The notes under the pieces are model-generated. The model was not told the DNA's origin, did no database searches, and was given only the letters and a program-made list of their open reading frames with translations. A DNA stretch of 64,000 nucleotides from G965229605 sp965229605. GTDB taxonomy: Bacteria > Pseudomonadota > Alphaproteobacteria > CBDDJK01. The translations under genes and the position numbers were made by a program. Shown here piece after piece: positions 9,254-18,125 of the stretch (positions within the stretch are counted from its first letter, which is position 1; every line of letters starts with the position of its first letter). Where the stretch lies: assembly GCA_965229605.1 (NCBI GenBank), contig OZ245892.1, positions 806,001 to 870,000 of the forward strand, in the 5' to 3' direction.

Positions 9254-10024
9254 ATGATTATACGCTCATTAATATTCGGGGCTGCTGCCGGTCTTCTCAT
9301 GACCACCGCTTCTCAGGCCGAAGATGCCCTTGTTCTCGGGACCGAAGGGGCCTACCCGCCCTTTAACCTGATTGATGACAACGGAAATGTTGCCGGATTT
9401 GATATCGAAATTGGCAATGCGCTATGTGCCGAAATGAACCGCAAATGCGAATGGGTGGCACAAGACTGGGATTCAATCATTCCAGCCCTGCTGGCAAAGA
9501 AATATGATGCGATTGTCGCCTCGATGTCGATCACCGAAGACCGCCAGCGCGTGATCAGCTTCACCCGCCCCTATTATCAGACTCCGGCCCGCTTTATTGC
9601 CAAGGCAGGGGCTTTTTCGGATGACAAGCCAGAAACGCTGGCCGGAAAGCGCATTGGCGTGCAACGGGCGACCATTCATGCCACCTATCTGGAAGAATAT
9701 TATCCTGATTCAGAAGCCGTCTTTTATGCCACACAGGATGAAGCAAACCTTGACCTGACCAGTGGACGTGTGGATGCCGTTATGGCTGATTCGGTTGCGC
9801 TTCTGGATGGTTTCCTGCAAACCGATGCAGGGCAGGGCTATGATTTCTTTGGCGAAACCCATTATGACCGCAAGCACCATGGTGACGGGGTCGGGATTGG
9901 GGTGCGTAAAGAAGATTCCGCGCTCCGCGATGAATTTTCTGCCGCAATCGAGGCTATTCACGCCAACGGGACCTACAAGAAAATCAACGATAAATATTTT
10001 GATTTTGATGTCTGGGTTGACTAG
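9254..10024 (+). CDS. Amino-acid ABC transporter periplasmic binding protein (ArgT/HisJ type)
   Basis: A 256-residue secreted protein. The signal peptide is residues 1-22, ending SQA before EDALVLGTEG. The mature part has the family-3 binding-protein pattern: GTEGAYPPFNLIDDNGNVAGFDIEIGNAL-like opening, then a loop reading ASMSITEDRQ and FTRPYYQTPA, then DAVMADSVAL. This resembles lysine/arginine/ornithine- or histidine-binding proteins that capture polar amino acids for import. I start at 9254, after an aaagga site, instead of the longer frame opening at 9224. No permease or ATPase gene is adjacent, so the transporter partners must be elsewhere. The exact ligand is uncertain. Confidence 0.85.
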   Translation: MIIRSLIFGAAAGLLMTTASQAEDALVLGTEGAYPPFNLIDDNGNVAGFDIEIGNALCAEMNRKCEWVAQDWDSIIPALLAKKYDAIVASMSITEDRQRVISFTRPYYQTPARFIAKAGAFSDDKPETLAGKRIGVQRATIHATYLEEYYPDSEAVFYATQDEANLDLTSGRVDAVMADSVALLDGFLQTDAGQGYDFFGETHYDRKHHGDGVGIGVRKEDSALRDEFSAAIEAIHANGTYKKINDKYFDFDVWVD

Positions 10025-10099
10025 GTCCTGACCCCGGCGTTTGATCCGTCTATCAGTGATCCACAAATAAGCAGAATGCAAAGAAGCAGAGTATAAAGA

Positions 10100-11650
10100 A
10101 TGACATATCATCATCACGCAAAAACCCGGCAAAACAATCATATTTATGCTCAAACGCGGGCATTCGTATTTGGTCTGCTGAGTCTATGCGTGATGATTAT
10201 GGTCCTTGGTGTCTGGTCATCGCCAGGCGTGGCGCGTTCTGTTCTTGATACCGGATTTGCCGATCTTGTTGACGAGCTTTCTCCGGCAGTGGTCAATATT
10301 TCGACTGACCGGACGATTGAGGCTGGCGGGTCGGGGCTTTCGGTTCCGCCCGGCTCTCCGCTGGAAGAATTTTTCAAACGGTTTGGGCTGCCGCAAGCTC
10401 CCAATCAGGGGCAAGGCGGTGGACGGTCGCGTCAGGTCATGTCCCAAGGCTCCGGCTTTATTATTGATGGCGAAGAAGGTCTGGTTGTCACCAATAATCA
10501 TGTGATTGAAAACAGTGACAATATTTATGTAAATATGCAGGACGGGGAGCGTTTTACGGCCTCCCTGATCGGGGCAGACCCGCGAACCGATGTCGCCTTG
10601 TTGAAAATTGAAAGCGACGAAACACTGCCGTCAGTCAGTTTTGGCAATTCCGATCAGGCCCGGGTTGGCGACTGGGTGATTGCCATTGGCAACCCGCTTG
10701 GCCTTGGCGGAACGGTGACGGCGGGGATCGTTTCTGCCCGCAGCCGCAATATTCAAGCCGGTCCCTATGATGATTTTATCCAGACCGATGCGCCCATCAA
10801 CCGGGGCAATTCCGGCGGCCCCTTGTTCAATATTGATGGCGAGGTCATTGGCATCAATACGGCTATTTTTGCCGGGCAGGGCGGGGGATCCATCGGCATC
10901 GGTTTCGCCGTGCCGTCCAATCAGGCGCAACAGGTGATCGGGCAGCTGCGTGAATATGGGCAGACCCGGCGCGGCTGGCTTGGCGTTTCCATTCAAAGCA
11001 TCAGCGAAGATGTTGCCGACAGTCTCGGCCTTGAAACCACCGACGGGGCCCTGGTTGAACTGGTCAATCCCGGAAGCCCGGCTGATCTGGCCGGGATGCG
11101 TAAAGGCGATATTGTGCTGGAAGTGGATGGAAAAACCGTTGAATCCTCCAATGCGCTCTCGCGCATGATTGCAGAAACAGCGGTTGGAAGCACGGTCACC
11201 TTGAAAATCTGGCGGCGTGGTGCCCCGATTATGCTTGATGTCACGCTTGGTCGGCTGGAGACCTCGGGCGTGCTGGATCCGCAAGAAGAACCCGGGACTC
11301 CGCAAGACAGAGATTCATCCAGCGATACAACAGACCGGATGCTGCAACAGCTGGGCATGGCTCTGATTGCGCTTAATCCGGCCAGCCGGGCGCAATATCA
11401 GGTGCCGGACAATATTGACGGCATGGTGGTGACGGAAGTCGCGCCTGAATCCGATGCCGCCCGCAAAGGCATTCGTCCGGGCATGGTGATTGATGAATTG
11501 AACCAGATGGATATTCGCTCAAAAGCCGATGTCGAAACTGCTCTTGATGAAGTGATTGCAGACGGGCGCGGCTCCATACTGGCGCATATTCTGCTTGATC
11601 AGGGCGGGGGACGCTATATCGGAATTCGCCTTAATCTTAATGGTCAATAA
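10100..11650 (+). CDS. degP: DegP/HtrA-family periplasmic serine protease
   Basis: A 516-residue Do-type protease and chaperone for misfolded envelope proteins. A hydrophobic export segment covers about residues 21-45. The trypsin-like domain has the catalytic triad His134 (TNNHVIE), Asp164 (PRTDVALL) and Ser238 (GNSGGP). Two PDZ domains follow, the first from about 285 (RRGWLGVSIQ ... GSPADLAGMRKGDIVL) and the second from about 430 (ESDAARKGIRPGMVI). The inserted LA-loop-like region, residues 80-112, is glycine-rich. It stands alone; in many alphaproteobacteria it follows hflKC, which is not seen here. Confidence 0.92.
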   Translation: MTYHHHAKTRQNNHIYAQTRAFVFGLLSLCVMIMVLGVWSSPGVARSVLDTGFADLVDELSPAVVNISTDRTIEAGGSGLSVPPGSPLEEFFKRFGLPQAPNQGQGGGRSRQVMSQGSGFIIDGEEGLVVTNNHVIENSDNIYVNMQDGERFTASLIGADPRTDVALLKIESDETLPSVSFGNSDQARVGDWVIAIGNPLGLGGTVTAGIVSARSRNIQAGPYDDFIQTDAPINRGNSGGPLFNIDGEVIGINTAIFAGQGGGSIGIGFAVPSNQAQQVIGQLREYGQTRRGWLGVSIQSISEDVADSLGLETTDGALVELVNPGSPADLAGMRKGDIVLEVDGKTVESSNALSRMIAETAVGSTVTLKIWRRGAPIMLDVTLGRLETSGVLDPQEEPGTPQDRDSSSDTTDRMLQQLGMALIALNPASRAQYQVPDNIDGMVVTEVAPESDAARKGIRPGMVIDELNQMDIRSKADVETALDEVIADGRGSILAHILLDQGGGRYIGIRLNLNGQ

Positions 11651-11663
11651 AGGCTTTTCTCTA

Positions 11664-12488
11664 TTACAGGCCTGATAAGCCCAGCACATCTTCCATATCA
11701 TAAAGCCCCGGCTTTTGGCGGGCCGCCCAGATAGCGGCACGCACGGCACCGCTGGCAAAAACATGGCGCGTGGTGGCGGTGTGGGAAAGGGTGATGCGCT
11801 CTCCACTTCCAGCCAGCATCACATGATGATCGCCAATAATATCGCCGCCGCGTAACGTCGCATAGCCAATCGACCCGACCGGGCGGGGACCGGTCTGCCC
11901 TTCGCGCGAAAGAATGGCAGCCCGATCATGCACGACCCCGCGCCCTTGTGCGGCAGCTTCCCCCAAAGCCAGCGCCGTCCCGGACGGAGCATCTGCTTTG
12001 TGACGATGGTGCATCTCAACCACTTCGATATCATAGTCGGGACCAAGGATAGCGGCTGCCTGTTTGGTCAGGGCCCGCAAAAGAGTAATCCCGGCTGAAA
12101 AATTGGCGGCTTTGACTATCGGGATATGGCGGGCAGAATCCTCAAGCAGGGCCGTTTGCTCCCTGGTCAGGCCGGTTACGCCCACGACCAGGGCCACCTT
12201 TGAAGCCACCGCTATTCTGGCATATTCAACCGCCGCCGCCGGGGTGGAAAAATCAATCGCAACCCCGTTCTCTTCTGATAATCTGTGAAACAGAGCGGAA
12301 ACATCAGCAGTGACGGGAATTCCATTTTCCTCAAGGCCAGCAAGCCTCCCGCTGTCTTCGCCGACAAGCGGGCTTTTTGCATGGCTCCCTGCGCCGCACA
12401 GATTCGCTTGGTCTGATTCCGTGGCGGCTGAAATCAGCATCCGGCCCATGCGCCCGCCAGCCCCCAATATGGCAATAGAAACAGACAT
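11664..12488 (-). CDS. dapB: 4-hydroxy-tetrahydrodipicolinate reductase
   Basis: DapB catalyses the NAD(P)H-dependent reduction in the diaminopimelate/lysine pathway. The 274 residues match the family: dinucleotide-binding GAGGRMG (9-15), the VVGVTGLT strand near 101, and the catalytic HHRHKADAPSGTA with HHRHK at 160-164. Its start overlaps the end of hpt by one base, so the two genes are probably co-transcribed hpt then dapB. The more common partners dnaJ and gpmA are not present. Confidence 0.95.
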   Translation of the reverse strand: MSVSIAILGAGGRMGRMLISAATESDQANLCGAGSHAKSPLVGEDSGRLAGLEENGIPVTADVSALFHRLSEENGVAIDFSTPAAAVEYARIAVASKVALVVGVTGLTREQTALLEDSARHIPIVKAANFSAGITLLRALTKQAAAILGPDYDIEVVEMHHRHKADAPSGTALALGEAAAQGRGVVHDRAAILSREGQTGPRPVGSIGYATLRGGDIIGDHHVMLAGSGERITLSHTATTRHVFASGAVRAAIWAARQKPGLYDMEDVLGLSGL

Positions 12489-13021
12489 CAGTCGATAGTT
12501 CCTATATAGTTAAGATCGCGGTATTTTCCGTCATAATCTGTTCCATAGCCAACAATGAAACGGTCCGGAATTTCAAAGCCGGTAAAATCGGCTGTGATCG
12601 GGATGAGGCGGCGGTCGGGCTTGTCCAGCAAAACGCAGGTGGTAATAGATTTGGCCCCTTGCCGGGTGCAATAATTGACGGCATATTCCATAGACCGTCC
12701 CGTATCAAGAATATCATCCACAATCAAGATATCCCGCTTTGAAATATCCGATGGTTCGCTGACCATCACCACGTCTCCAGACGAGGTCTTGCCTTTTCCA
12801 TAAGACGAAAGGCGCATAAAATCAATTTCCGGCTGAAGGTCATGACTCCCCAGCGCACGAAATAAATCTGCGGTAAAGATAAAACTGCCATTCAACAAGC
12901 CTATTACCGTCACCCCGTGAGGAAGAGCCTGTGCAAGCTCTGCTGCCAACGAGACCACCCGCTCTTGAATCTCCATCTGCGAAATAAGAACCGCAGGCCT
13001 GATCACATCTTCTTTGGACAC
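12488..13021 (-). CDS. hpt: Hypoxanthine phosphoribosyltransferase
   Basis: A 177-residue purine-salvage enzyme transferring ribose phosphate from PRPP to hypoxanthine or guanine. The PRPP-binding loop DILIVDDILDTGRS lies at about 97-110, with the earlier GLLNGSFIFTADL substrate loop and IDFMRLSSYG. The C-terminal FEIPDRFIVGYGTDYDGKYR motif is diagnostic. It is the first gene of a likely hpt-dapB transcript reading leftwards from the 13022-13334 spacer. Confidence 0.93.
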   Translation of the reverse strand: MSKEDVIRPAVLISQMEIQERVVSLAAELAQALPHGVTVIGLLNGSFIFTADLFRALGSHDLQPEIDFMRLSSYGKGKTSSGDVVMVSEPSDISKRDILIVDDILDTGRSMEYAVNYCTRQGAKSITTCVLLDKPDRRLIPITADFTGFEIPDRFIVGYGTDYDGKYRDLNYIGTID

Positions 13022-13334
13022 CTTTTGCCTCTTGCTGGTTTGCTTGCAGCTTAGGCGACTGATTCGCTTAAATAACTCTGCACAGCTATAATAAAACGGT
13101 TTTTCTCATGTATCCGAACAAACGTACTCATGCAATAAAAGACCGAAAAAATGGCTGAAAAAGGGGAAAAAACAAAAAATGATACTTGAAGAGCAAAGGA
13201 CTAAAATTATTTTTTACTTGGCAAGATAGACAAGAATCTGCAAATAGAGGATTGTGGAAACTTGTAGTATTGCGCTTAATTGTATGTTTTGCGCAATATT
13301 TGCAATGTTTATCGTTGATTCTCGAGGAGGCTTC
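13022..13334. other. Intergenic region, divergent promoters
   Basis: About 313 AT-rich bases lie between hpt (leftward) and the leader/FlaF-like gene (rightward). A direct repeat-like gcgca/gcaatat stretch occurs at 13271-13308 (attgcgctta, ttgcgcaata). I see no RNA fold or gene in it. Promoters for both sides must be here but no box pair stands out. Confidence 0.35.
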
Positions 13335-13367
13335 ATGAAGCCCAAGGACCCGTCTGGCCAGATCTAA
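13335..13367 (+). CDS. Possible 10-residue leader peptide upstream of the FlaF-like gene
   Basis: The strongest ribosome-binding site in this stretch, gaggagg at 13324-13330, is correctly spaced not for the FlaF-like ATG but for an earlier ATG at 13335. That frame encodes MKPKDPSGQI and stops with TAA at 13365-13367, whose last base starts the ATG of the FlaF-like gene (TAATG). This suggests translational coupling. Alternatively a frameshift may have split an originally longer N-terminus. Confidence 0.4.
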   Translation: MKPKDPSGQI

Positions 13368-14296
13368 TGCGGTCTTATTCTGATCAGCAGAGGCTTGCTC
13401 TTTTGAACGCGCCTGCCAATAAGGCCGAAGGCTGGGCTTTATTGGAGATGGCGCGCAGGCTGGAGCGAGTCCGGGTATCGGACCCGGATTCTATCAAGGA
13501 TGCGGTTCGTTTGAACTGGCGCATCTGGACGATTATCCAGGCGGCGATGCTTGATCCGCAGACCGAGATTCCGATTACGGTTCGTTCGAATTTGATCAAT
13601 TTGACGAATTTTATTGACAAGCGTTCGGTTGAGCTTATTTCGAAGCCGCTTCCTGACAAGCTGGATGTTTTGGTGAATATCAACCGGCAGATTGGGGCTG
13701 GGTTGATGGGCAGTCCTTCTGACGCTGATGATATGGAGGACGAGGATGAGGCTGATGAATCTGATGCCTCTGATGTGAGTCTGGACGAGGGGGATGCGGC
13801 AGTTGGTCAACCTGCAGCCGGGCAAAGTGCAGATGGCCCGGTTATCTATAGTCGTCGTGGAGGCGGAGGTGGCGTTGCTGGCCAACCCACACCGAATGAG
13901 GCTGATTTATCTGTGATTGCGCCTTCTGCTGGTCCAGCCGGAGGGGCGCAGATTCATGCGTCTGCTGCCGGTTCTGAAACTGAAGAGGCCGAGAGTGAGC
14001 CGCCTGCTTCTGCGGTGCCAATCCCCGAGAAAAATCGCCAAATAGCCGATCTGTTGGCGGCCCCGCGGGCCACGGACTCGCCCCCGGATCAAAGCACTGC
14101 GGAAGTGCCAGAGCCGCCGGAATCCCGGGAACCCGCAATTCCTCAGGATGTGGCACCGCCCGCTCCCGTCGCACCGCAAGTTCCCCCCCCACAGCAACAA
14201 CCATCTGCTGACCCCGCACAATCGGGGGTTATTCGTTCCGAACGAGCGGAAGCCCTGCGGGCTCTTCTCTCCAGCCGCGCCCCCAAAAAATCCTGA
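13367..14296 (+). CDS. flaF: FlaF-like flagellin regulator with long disordered tail
   Basis: Residues about 18-120 match my memory of alphaproteobacterial FlaF, a small regulator and secretion chaperone of flagellin: WALLEMARRLERV, RLNWRIWTIIQAA, then IPITVRSNLINLTNFIDKRS and LPDKLDVLVNINRQIGAGLM. FlaF is normally about 110-125 residues; here a further 190 residues follow that are acidic, then alanine/proline/glutamate-rich, with a glycine cluster near 165. That tail looks disordered. No other flagellar genes are in the window, and the gene sits before ftsA, so its present role could differ. The start is the ATG overlapping the leader-peptide stop. Confidence 0.65.
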   Translation: MRSYSDQQRLALLNAPANKAEGWALLEMARRLERVRVSDPDSIKDAVRLNWRIWTIIQAAMLDPQTEIPITVRSNLINLTNFIDKRSVELISKPLPDKLDVLVNINRQIGAGLMGSPSDADDMEDEDEADESDASDVSLDEGDAAVGQPAAGQSADGPVIYSRRGGGGGVAGQPTPNEADLSVIAPSAGPAGGAQIHASAAGSETEEAESEPPASAVPIPEKNRQIADLLAAPRATDSPPDQSTAEVPEPPESREPAIPQDVAPPAPVAPQVPPPQQQPSADPAQSGVIRSERAEALRALLSSRAPKKS

Positions 14297-14303
14297 TTAT
14301 ATA

Positions 14304-14329
14304 GACTGGCCATCCAGTCACGTCTTTTT
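14304..14329 (+). terminator. Rho-independent terminator after the FlaF-like gene
   Basis: A perfect six-base stem (gactgg at 14304-14309, ccagtc at 14314-14319) with a four-base loop is followed shortly by tcttttt at 14323-14329. It separates the FlaF-like gene from ftsA. Confidence 0.6.
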
Positions 14330-14425
14330 GATTTCTATCTGCCAAAACGCGCTTTACCAAAACGCACTTTAATTGGCATGAAAAATGCGACTCAGCCATG
14401 ATTTGCCGGGTTTTAAGGAGTCATT

Positions 14426-15661
14426 ATGCATTTTACAGGTCTGGACATTGGATCCGATAGCATTCGCTGCCTCATGGGAATACAGGAAGGCGGCGATTTC
14501 CGGATTATCGGAACCGGGGCCAGCCCGTCTTCGGGCGTAACCGCAGGCCAGATTACGGATATTTCTCAGGCCCATCAGGCAATCAGCCAGGCCGTTTCCC
14601 GGGCCGAGCGCGGAGCAGGGCGAAAAGTCGAAGGCTTGGTGGTCTCCTTGAACCGCAGCCGCCCTCAAAGCCGCAAGATCACCCATGAAATACAAATTGG
14701 CAGTGATCCAATACAAGAATCAGATATCCGCCGTCTGGTCCTTGATGCGCGGGCGCAACTGACCCTGGATGACCAGCGTGCGCTTTTGCATTTTGTGCCG
14801 GTCAATTATACGCTGGATTCAGGTCCGCCGATTAAAAATCCGCTCAATCTCTATGGCAGCCGTTTGCGGGTCACCTTAAGTGCGATTACGGCAGACCTGG
14901 CCCCGATAAAGAATATTCACACCGTCCTTGACCGTTGTCATTTAAAGGCAGACCGTCTTGTTTTTGCGCCCTATGCTGCGGGCCTCAGTGTGCTTGAAGC
15001 TGAAGAGCGCGATATGGGCGCCATCGTCATTGATCTGGGGGCCGAGACAACCGGTGTCACCGCCTTTATGGATAATGCCCTTTGTTTTGCCTCCAGCATT
15101 CCGCTTGGCGGCAAACATATTGTTGCAGATATTGCCCGTGGCCTTGGCGTCAGTCGCCAGGATGCCAAAAGTTTCAAGATGAAAGACGGCAATGCTTTGG
15201 CTGCGGCCTCTGACAGCCGCCAGATGATTCATTATAATCTGATTGGCGAAAACCCGAAACTAACCCCGGCGCATAGTGCTCCGCGTTCTGTTCTGACAAC
15301 CATAATTGTTTCGCGGGTTGAAGAAATTCTTGAAAGCGTCGCCAAAGCCCTTGCTGCAAATGATATTACGGAATTGCGCCATTGGCGGATTATCCTCACG
15401 GGGGGTGGGGCTTCTTTGCCGGGGATGACACAGCTGATCAGCCGCCTTTTCAATTCCCCGGCCCGAGTTGGAAAGCCCAAGGATATGATCGGGCTGCCAA
15501 CCCATCTTTCAAGCCCGGGCGGGGCCACCTTGACCGGTTTGCTCTGCTATGCCCGTGATGAGCAGCTGGACCAGATATTGACCGGAGACGAGGATTTTTA
15601 TTCAGGCAATGCCCGGGGATTTTTTCCCGGCATTTTAAGATGGTTTCGTAAAAACTATTAA
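14426..15661 (+). CDS. ftsA: Cell division protein FtsA
   Basis: FtsA is the actin-like membrane tether of the FtsZ ring. The 411 residues show the family's ATP-site blocks: FTGLDIGSDSIRCLMG at the start (phosphate 1), IVIDLGAETTGVTAF (phosphate 2, near 195) and ILTGGGASLPGM (adenosine motif, near 325). The C-terminal stretch ends in basic/aromatic residues (GILRWFRKNY), consistent with an amphipathic membrane helix. A clear aaggag site at 14414-14419 fixes the start. ftsZ follows 178 bases later. The genes normally upstream (ddl, ftsQ) are absent. Confidence 0.93.
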   Translation: MHFTGLDIGSDSIRCLMGIQEGGDFRIIGTGASPSSGVTAGQITDISQAHQAISQAVSRAERGAGRKVEGLVVSLNRSRPQSRKITHEIQIGSDPIQESDIRRLVLDARAQLTLDDQRALLHFVPVNYTLDSGPPIKNPLNLYGSRLRVTLSAITADLAPIKNIHTVLDRCHLKADRLVFAPYAAGLSVLEAEERDMGAIVIDLGAETTGVTAFMDNALCFASSIPLGGKHIVADIARGLGVSRQDAKSFKMKDGNALAAASDSRQMIHYNLIGENPKLTPAHSAPRSVLTTIIVSRVEEILESVAKALAANDITELRHWRIILTGGGASLPGMTQLISRLFNSPARVGKPKDMIGLPTHLSSPGGATLTGLLCYARDEQLDQILTGDEDFYSGNARGFFPGILRWFRKNY

Positions 15662-15839
15662 CCCTGAAACTATTAATTTTGGGAGTTTATTGCGTGTTTG
15701 CAGATTTTTTTCACCCCGGCAGAAAGATTCGGGTATAGTTTTTGCAAAACTACTTACAGCGTACCGCCTGTAGATTGGTAAATAGAGACAGATTGACCTC
15801 AAAAAGCCCAAAAAACACAAGAGACAAGGAGAAAGCCCG

Positions 15840-17810
15840 ATGACTCTGAACATTCAAGCCCCGACAAGTGAAGCCGACATCAAGCCGCGTCTGGTTGTTA
15901 TTGGAGCCGGTGGAGCCGGTGGCAATGCCATCAATAATATGATTGAGGCCGGATTGCAGGGCGTTGAATTTGTTGTTGCCAATACGGATGCGCAGGCGTT
16001 GAAACATTCGAAGGCAGACAAAAAGATTCAGATAGGCACCGGCCTGACCAAAGGGCTGGGGGCTGGGGGCAATCCAGATGTCGGGCGTGATGCGGCGCAT
16101 GAATCGGAACAGGAAATCCGCGATTTTATTCAAGGGGCCAATATGGTCTTTGTTGCGGCGGGCATGGGCGGCGGGACCGGGACGGGTTCTGCGCCGGTTA
16201 TTGCGGCGATTGCGCGCGATGAAGGGATTTTGACGGTCGGGGTTGTGACCAAGCCGTTTTTATTTGAAGGCAGTCGGCGTATCCGGGCAGCAGAGCGCGG
16301 CATTGAAGAGTTGCAACGCCATATTGACACGATGATTGTTATTCCCAATCATAATCTGTTCCGTGTTGCCACGCATGATACAACCATGGCCGATGCGTTC
16401 AAGATGGCGGACGAGGTTCTGCATACCGGGGTACGCGGGATTACTGATTTGATGGTGATGCCGGGGTTGATCAATCTTGATTTTGCGGATGTGCGGACGA
16501 TTATGCAGGAAATGGGCAAGGCCATGATGGGCACGGGCGATGCCGAGGGGGAAGACCGTGCCTTGCGTGCAGCCGAGGCGGCGATTTCGAATCCTCTGTT
16601 GGAAGACAGCACCATGAGCGGGGCGCGCAGCCTGTTGATCAATATCACGGGTGGCCCTGACATGACCTTGCTGGAGGTGCAGGAAGCGGCAGACCGTATC
16701 CGGCGTGAAATCGGCGAAGAGGCCAATACCATTTTCGGAGCCTCCTTGAATGAAAATCTCCAGGGGGCTATGCGGATCACGGTGATTGCCACGGGAATTG
16801 ACGCGGACGATGAGATGGGGCGCATGTCCGGTGGGGATTCTGAGCGTGCTCTGGATCGCAATGCAGGGACCTTAACGGCTGACCGTTCTTCTGCTAACCA
16901 GGCTTCGGTTGGCCGGTCCTCCTTGCAGACGCCACCGCAAGACCTTCATGAAACCGCTCGTCTGGCGGGCCAACATCTTGAGCCAGAAGATCAGCCCACT
17001 GATGAATATGAGCTTGAAGATTCTGCTGCTGAGCCAACGGTCATGTCAACGGTCACGCCGGGGGTTTTTGCCAGCGATTTTGACATGAATGAAGAGGAAC
17101 TGCCTGAACCAGGTCAAATAGAAGACGTGCAGGAGGCCAGTCCGAAGATTGGTGACGCGAATTCACAATCATCGCTTTTTGATGGCGCGTTAGCGCAGCC
17201 TGCAGAAGCTGGTCACCAGGATATGCCTCAACAAGATGAAAGTGTGCCGCCGCCAGATGCCTTTATTCCGCCGCCTTCTGTGCAACCGGCGGGCGAGAGC
17301 GGGCGAGCAGACAGTGCCAAAGAGGCCGGAATGCGCAAGCCAAGCTGGCTTCCGGGGCTGACCGGGACTTTTTCAGGGCGCGGAAGCGATGAAAAGCCAC
17401 AACACGAGTCAGCAGCTGATGAAGATACGAGCAAAACACCGTTTTTGCGCCGTCCCATCCGGGGCAGTGAAAAGCCTGTCGCCTTACACGCGCCTCAATC
17501 AGGTGCCCCACCCGTGATGCAATCTGCCGCGCAAGCTGGTCCAGAATTGGCTCATTCCGGGGGGACAAAAATGGTGGAAGATTCCGATGTCATGCCCGCT
17601 ATTTATGAAAAGTCTGACGGGCTTATGGATAGCAATCTGCCTCCAGTCCCTTCGCAAAATGCTGATGTGCCTGCTGAAAGTCCGGTTTCGGATGACAAAA
17701 AGGGAAATGAGATTGCCGCAGATGAGAGCCATGAAGACGGTTTTGGTGATGGGGCGGTTGATGAATCCAGCTTGACGATTCCGGCCTTTCTCCGCCGCCA
17801 AGCGAGCTAA
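15840..17810 (+). CDS. ftsZ: Cell division GTPase FtsZ
   Basis: FtsZ forms the cytokinetic ring. The 656-residue protein carries the GTP-binding signature GGGTGTGSA (110-118) and the T7 synergy loop NLDFAD (212-217), with the core ending near residue 325. A very long, acidic and proline/glutamine-rich linker spans about 330-640. The end, LTIPAFLRRQAS, is the alphaproteobacterial C-terminal conserved peptide that binds FtsA and other partners. A good aaggaga site precedes the ATG and a hairpin terminator follows. Core FtsZ is usually 380-400 residues; long linkers are known in alphaproteobacteria, but this one is near the upper end. Confidence 0.96.
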   Translation: MTLNIQAPTSEADIKPRLVVIGAGGAGGNAINNMIEAGLQGVEFVVANTDAQALKHSKADKKIQIGTGLTKGLGAGGNPDVGRDAAHESEQEIRDFIQGANMVFVAAGMGGGTGTGSAPVIAAIARDEGILTVGVVTKPFLFEGSRRIRAAERGIEELQRHIDTMIVIPNHNLFRVATHDTTMADAFKMADEVLHTGVRGITDLMVMPGLINLDFADVRTIMQEMGKAMMGTGDAEGEDRALRAAEAAISNPLLEDSTMSGARSLLINITGGPDMTLLEVQEAADRIRREIGEEANTIFGASLNENLQGAMRITVIATGIDADDEMGRMSGGDSERALDRNAGTLTADRSSANQASVGRSSLQTPPQDLHETARLAGQHLEPEDQPTDEYELEDSAAEPTVMSTVTPGVFASDFDMNEEELPEPGQIEDVQEASPKIGDANSQSSLFDGALAQPAEAGHQDMPQQDESVPPPDAFIPPPSVQPAGESGRADSAKEAGMRKPSWLPGLTGTFSGRGSDEKPQHESAADEDTSKTPFLRRPIRGSEKPVALHAPQSGAPPVMQSAAQAGPELAHSGGTKMVEDSDVMPAIYEKSDGLMDSNLPPVPSQNADVPAESPVSDDKKGNEIAADESHEDGFGDGAVDESSLTIPAFLRRQAS

Positions 17811-17814
17811 TCTG

Positions 17815-17840
17815 GCCAGCTGATCTATCTGGCGTTTTTT
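17815..17840 (+). terminator. Rho-independent terminator after ftsZ
   Basis: gccag (17815-17819) pairs with ctggc (17829-17833) across a nine-base loop and is followed by six T at 17835-17840. It lies four bases after the ftsZ stop. Confidence 0.6.
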
Positions 17841-17960
17841 CAAGCCGTTCTGATGTTCTTGGAAAAAAAAGCACGAAAATAGACTAGACGACCTGCCTTG
17901 ATAGGGTTAAGAATTTAATGGATATATAGACTCTGTAAGGTTTATTAAAGGCAAAGTATA

Positions 17961-18125
17961 ATGGCCCATAGCTATCTTGCCAGCAGCTATCTGGAATCAG
18001 GAGGCGCACATGGTTCGGTTGTCCAGCACGGGGTCGGCCTATGCGATGAATATCTGATGGAACCGACTGGCTGTAGGTCTGCAAGCCCTTATTTAGGGCT
18101 ATTCGGAATGAGGGGGGATATATGA
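17961..18125 (+). CDS. Possible small ORF upstream of the VOC gene
   Basis: An ATG at 17961 opens a 54-codon frame ending in TGA at 18123-18125, overlapping the ATG of the VOC gene by the ATGA arrangement often seen in coupled genes. The product (begins MAHSYLASSYLESGG) is not a family I recognise. A hairpin, agccct/agggct, falls inside it at about 18083-18101. It could equally be a chance frame in the 311-base leader of the VOC gene. Confidence 0.22.
   Translation: MAHSYLASSYLESGGAHGSVVQHGVGLCDEYLMEPTGCRSASPYLGLFGMRGDI

Noticed and set aside
10217..11358. Several long antisense frames under degP
   Set aside because: They mirror codon bias of a strongly supported protease gene and have no domain pattern.
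16349..16861. 170-codon frame antisense to ftsZ
   Set aside because: The serine/arginine-rich product is the typical shadow of a conserved GTPase domain.
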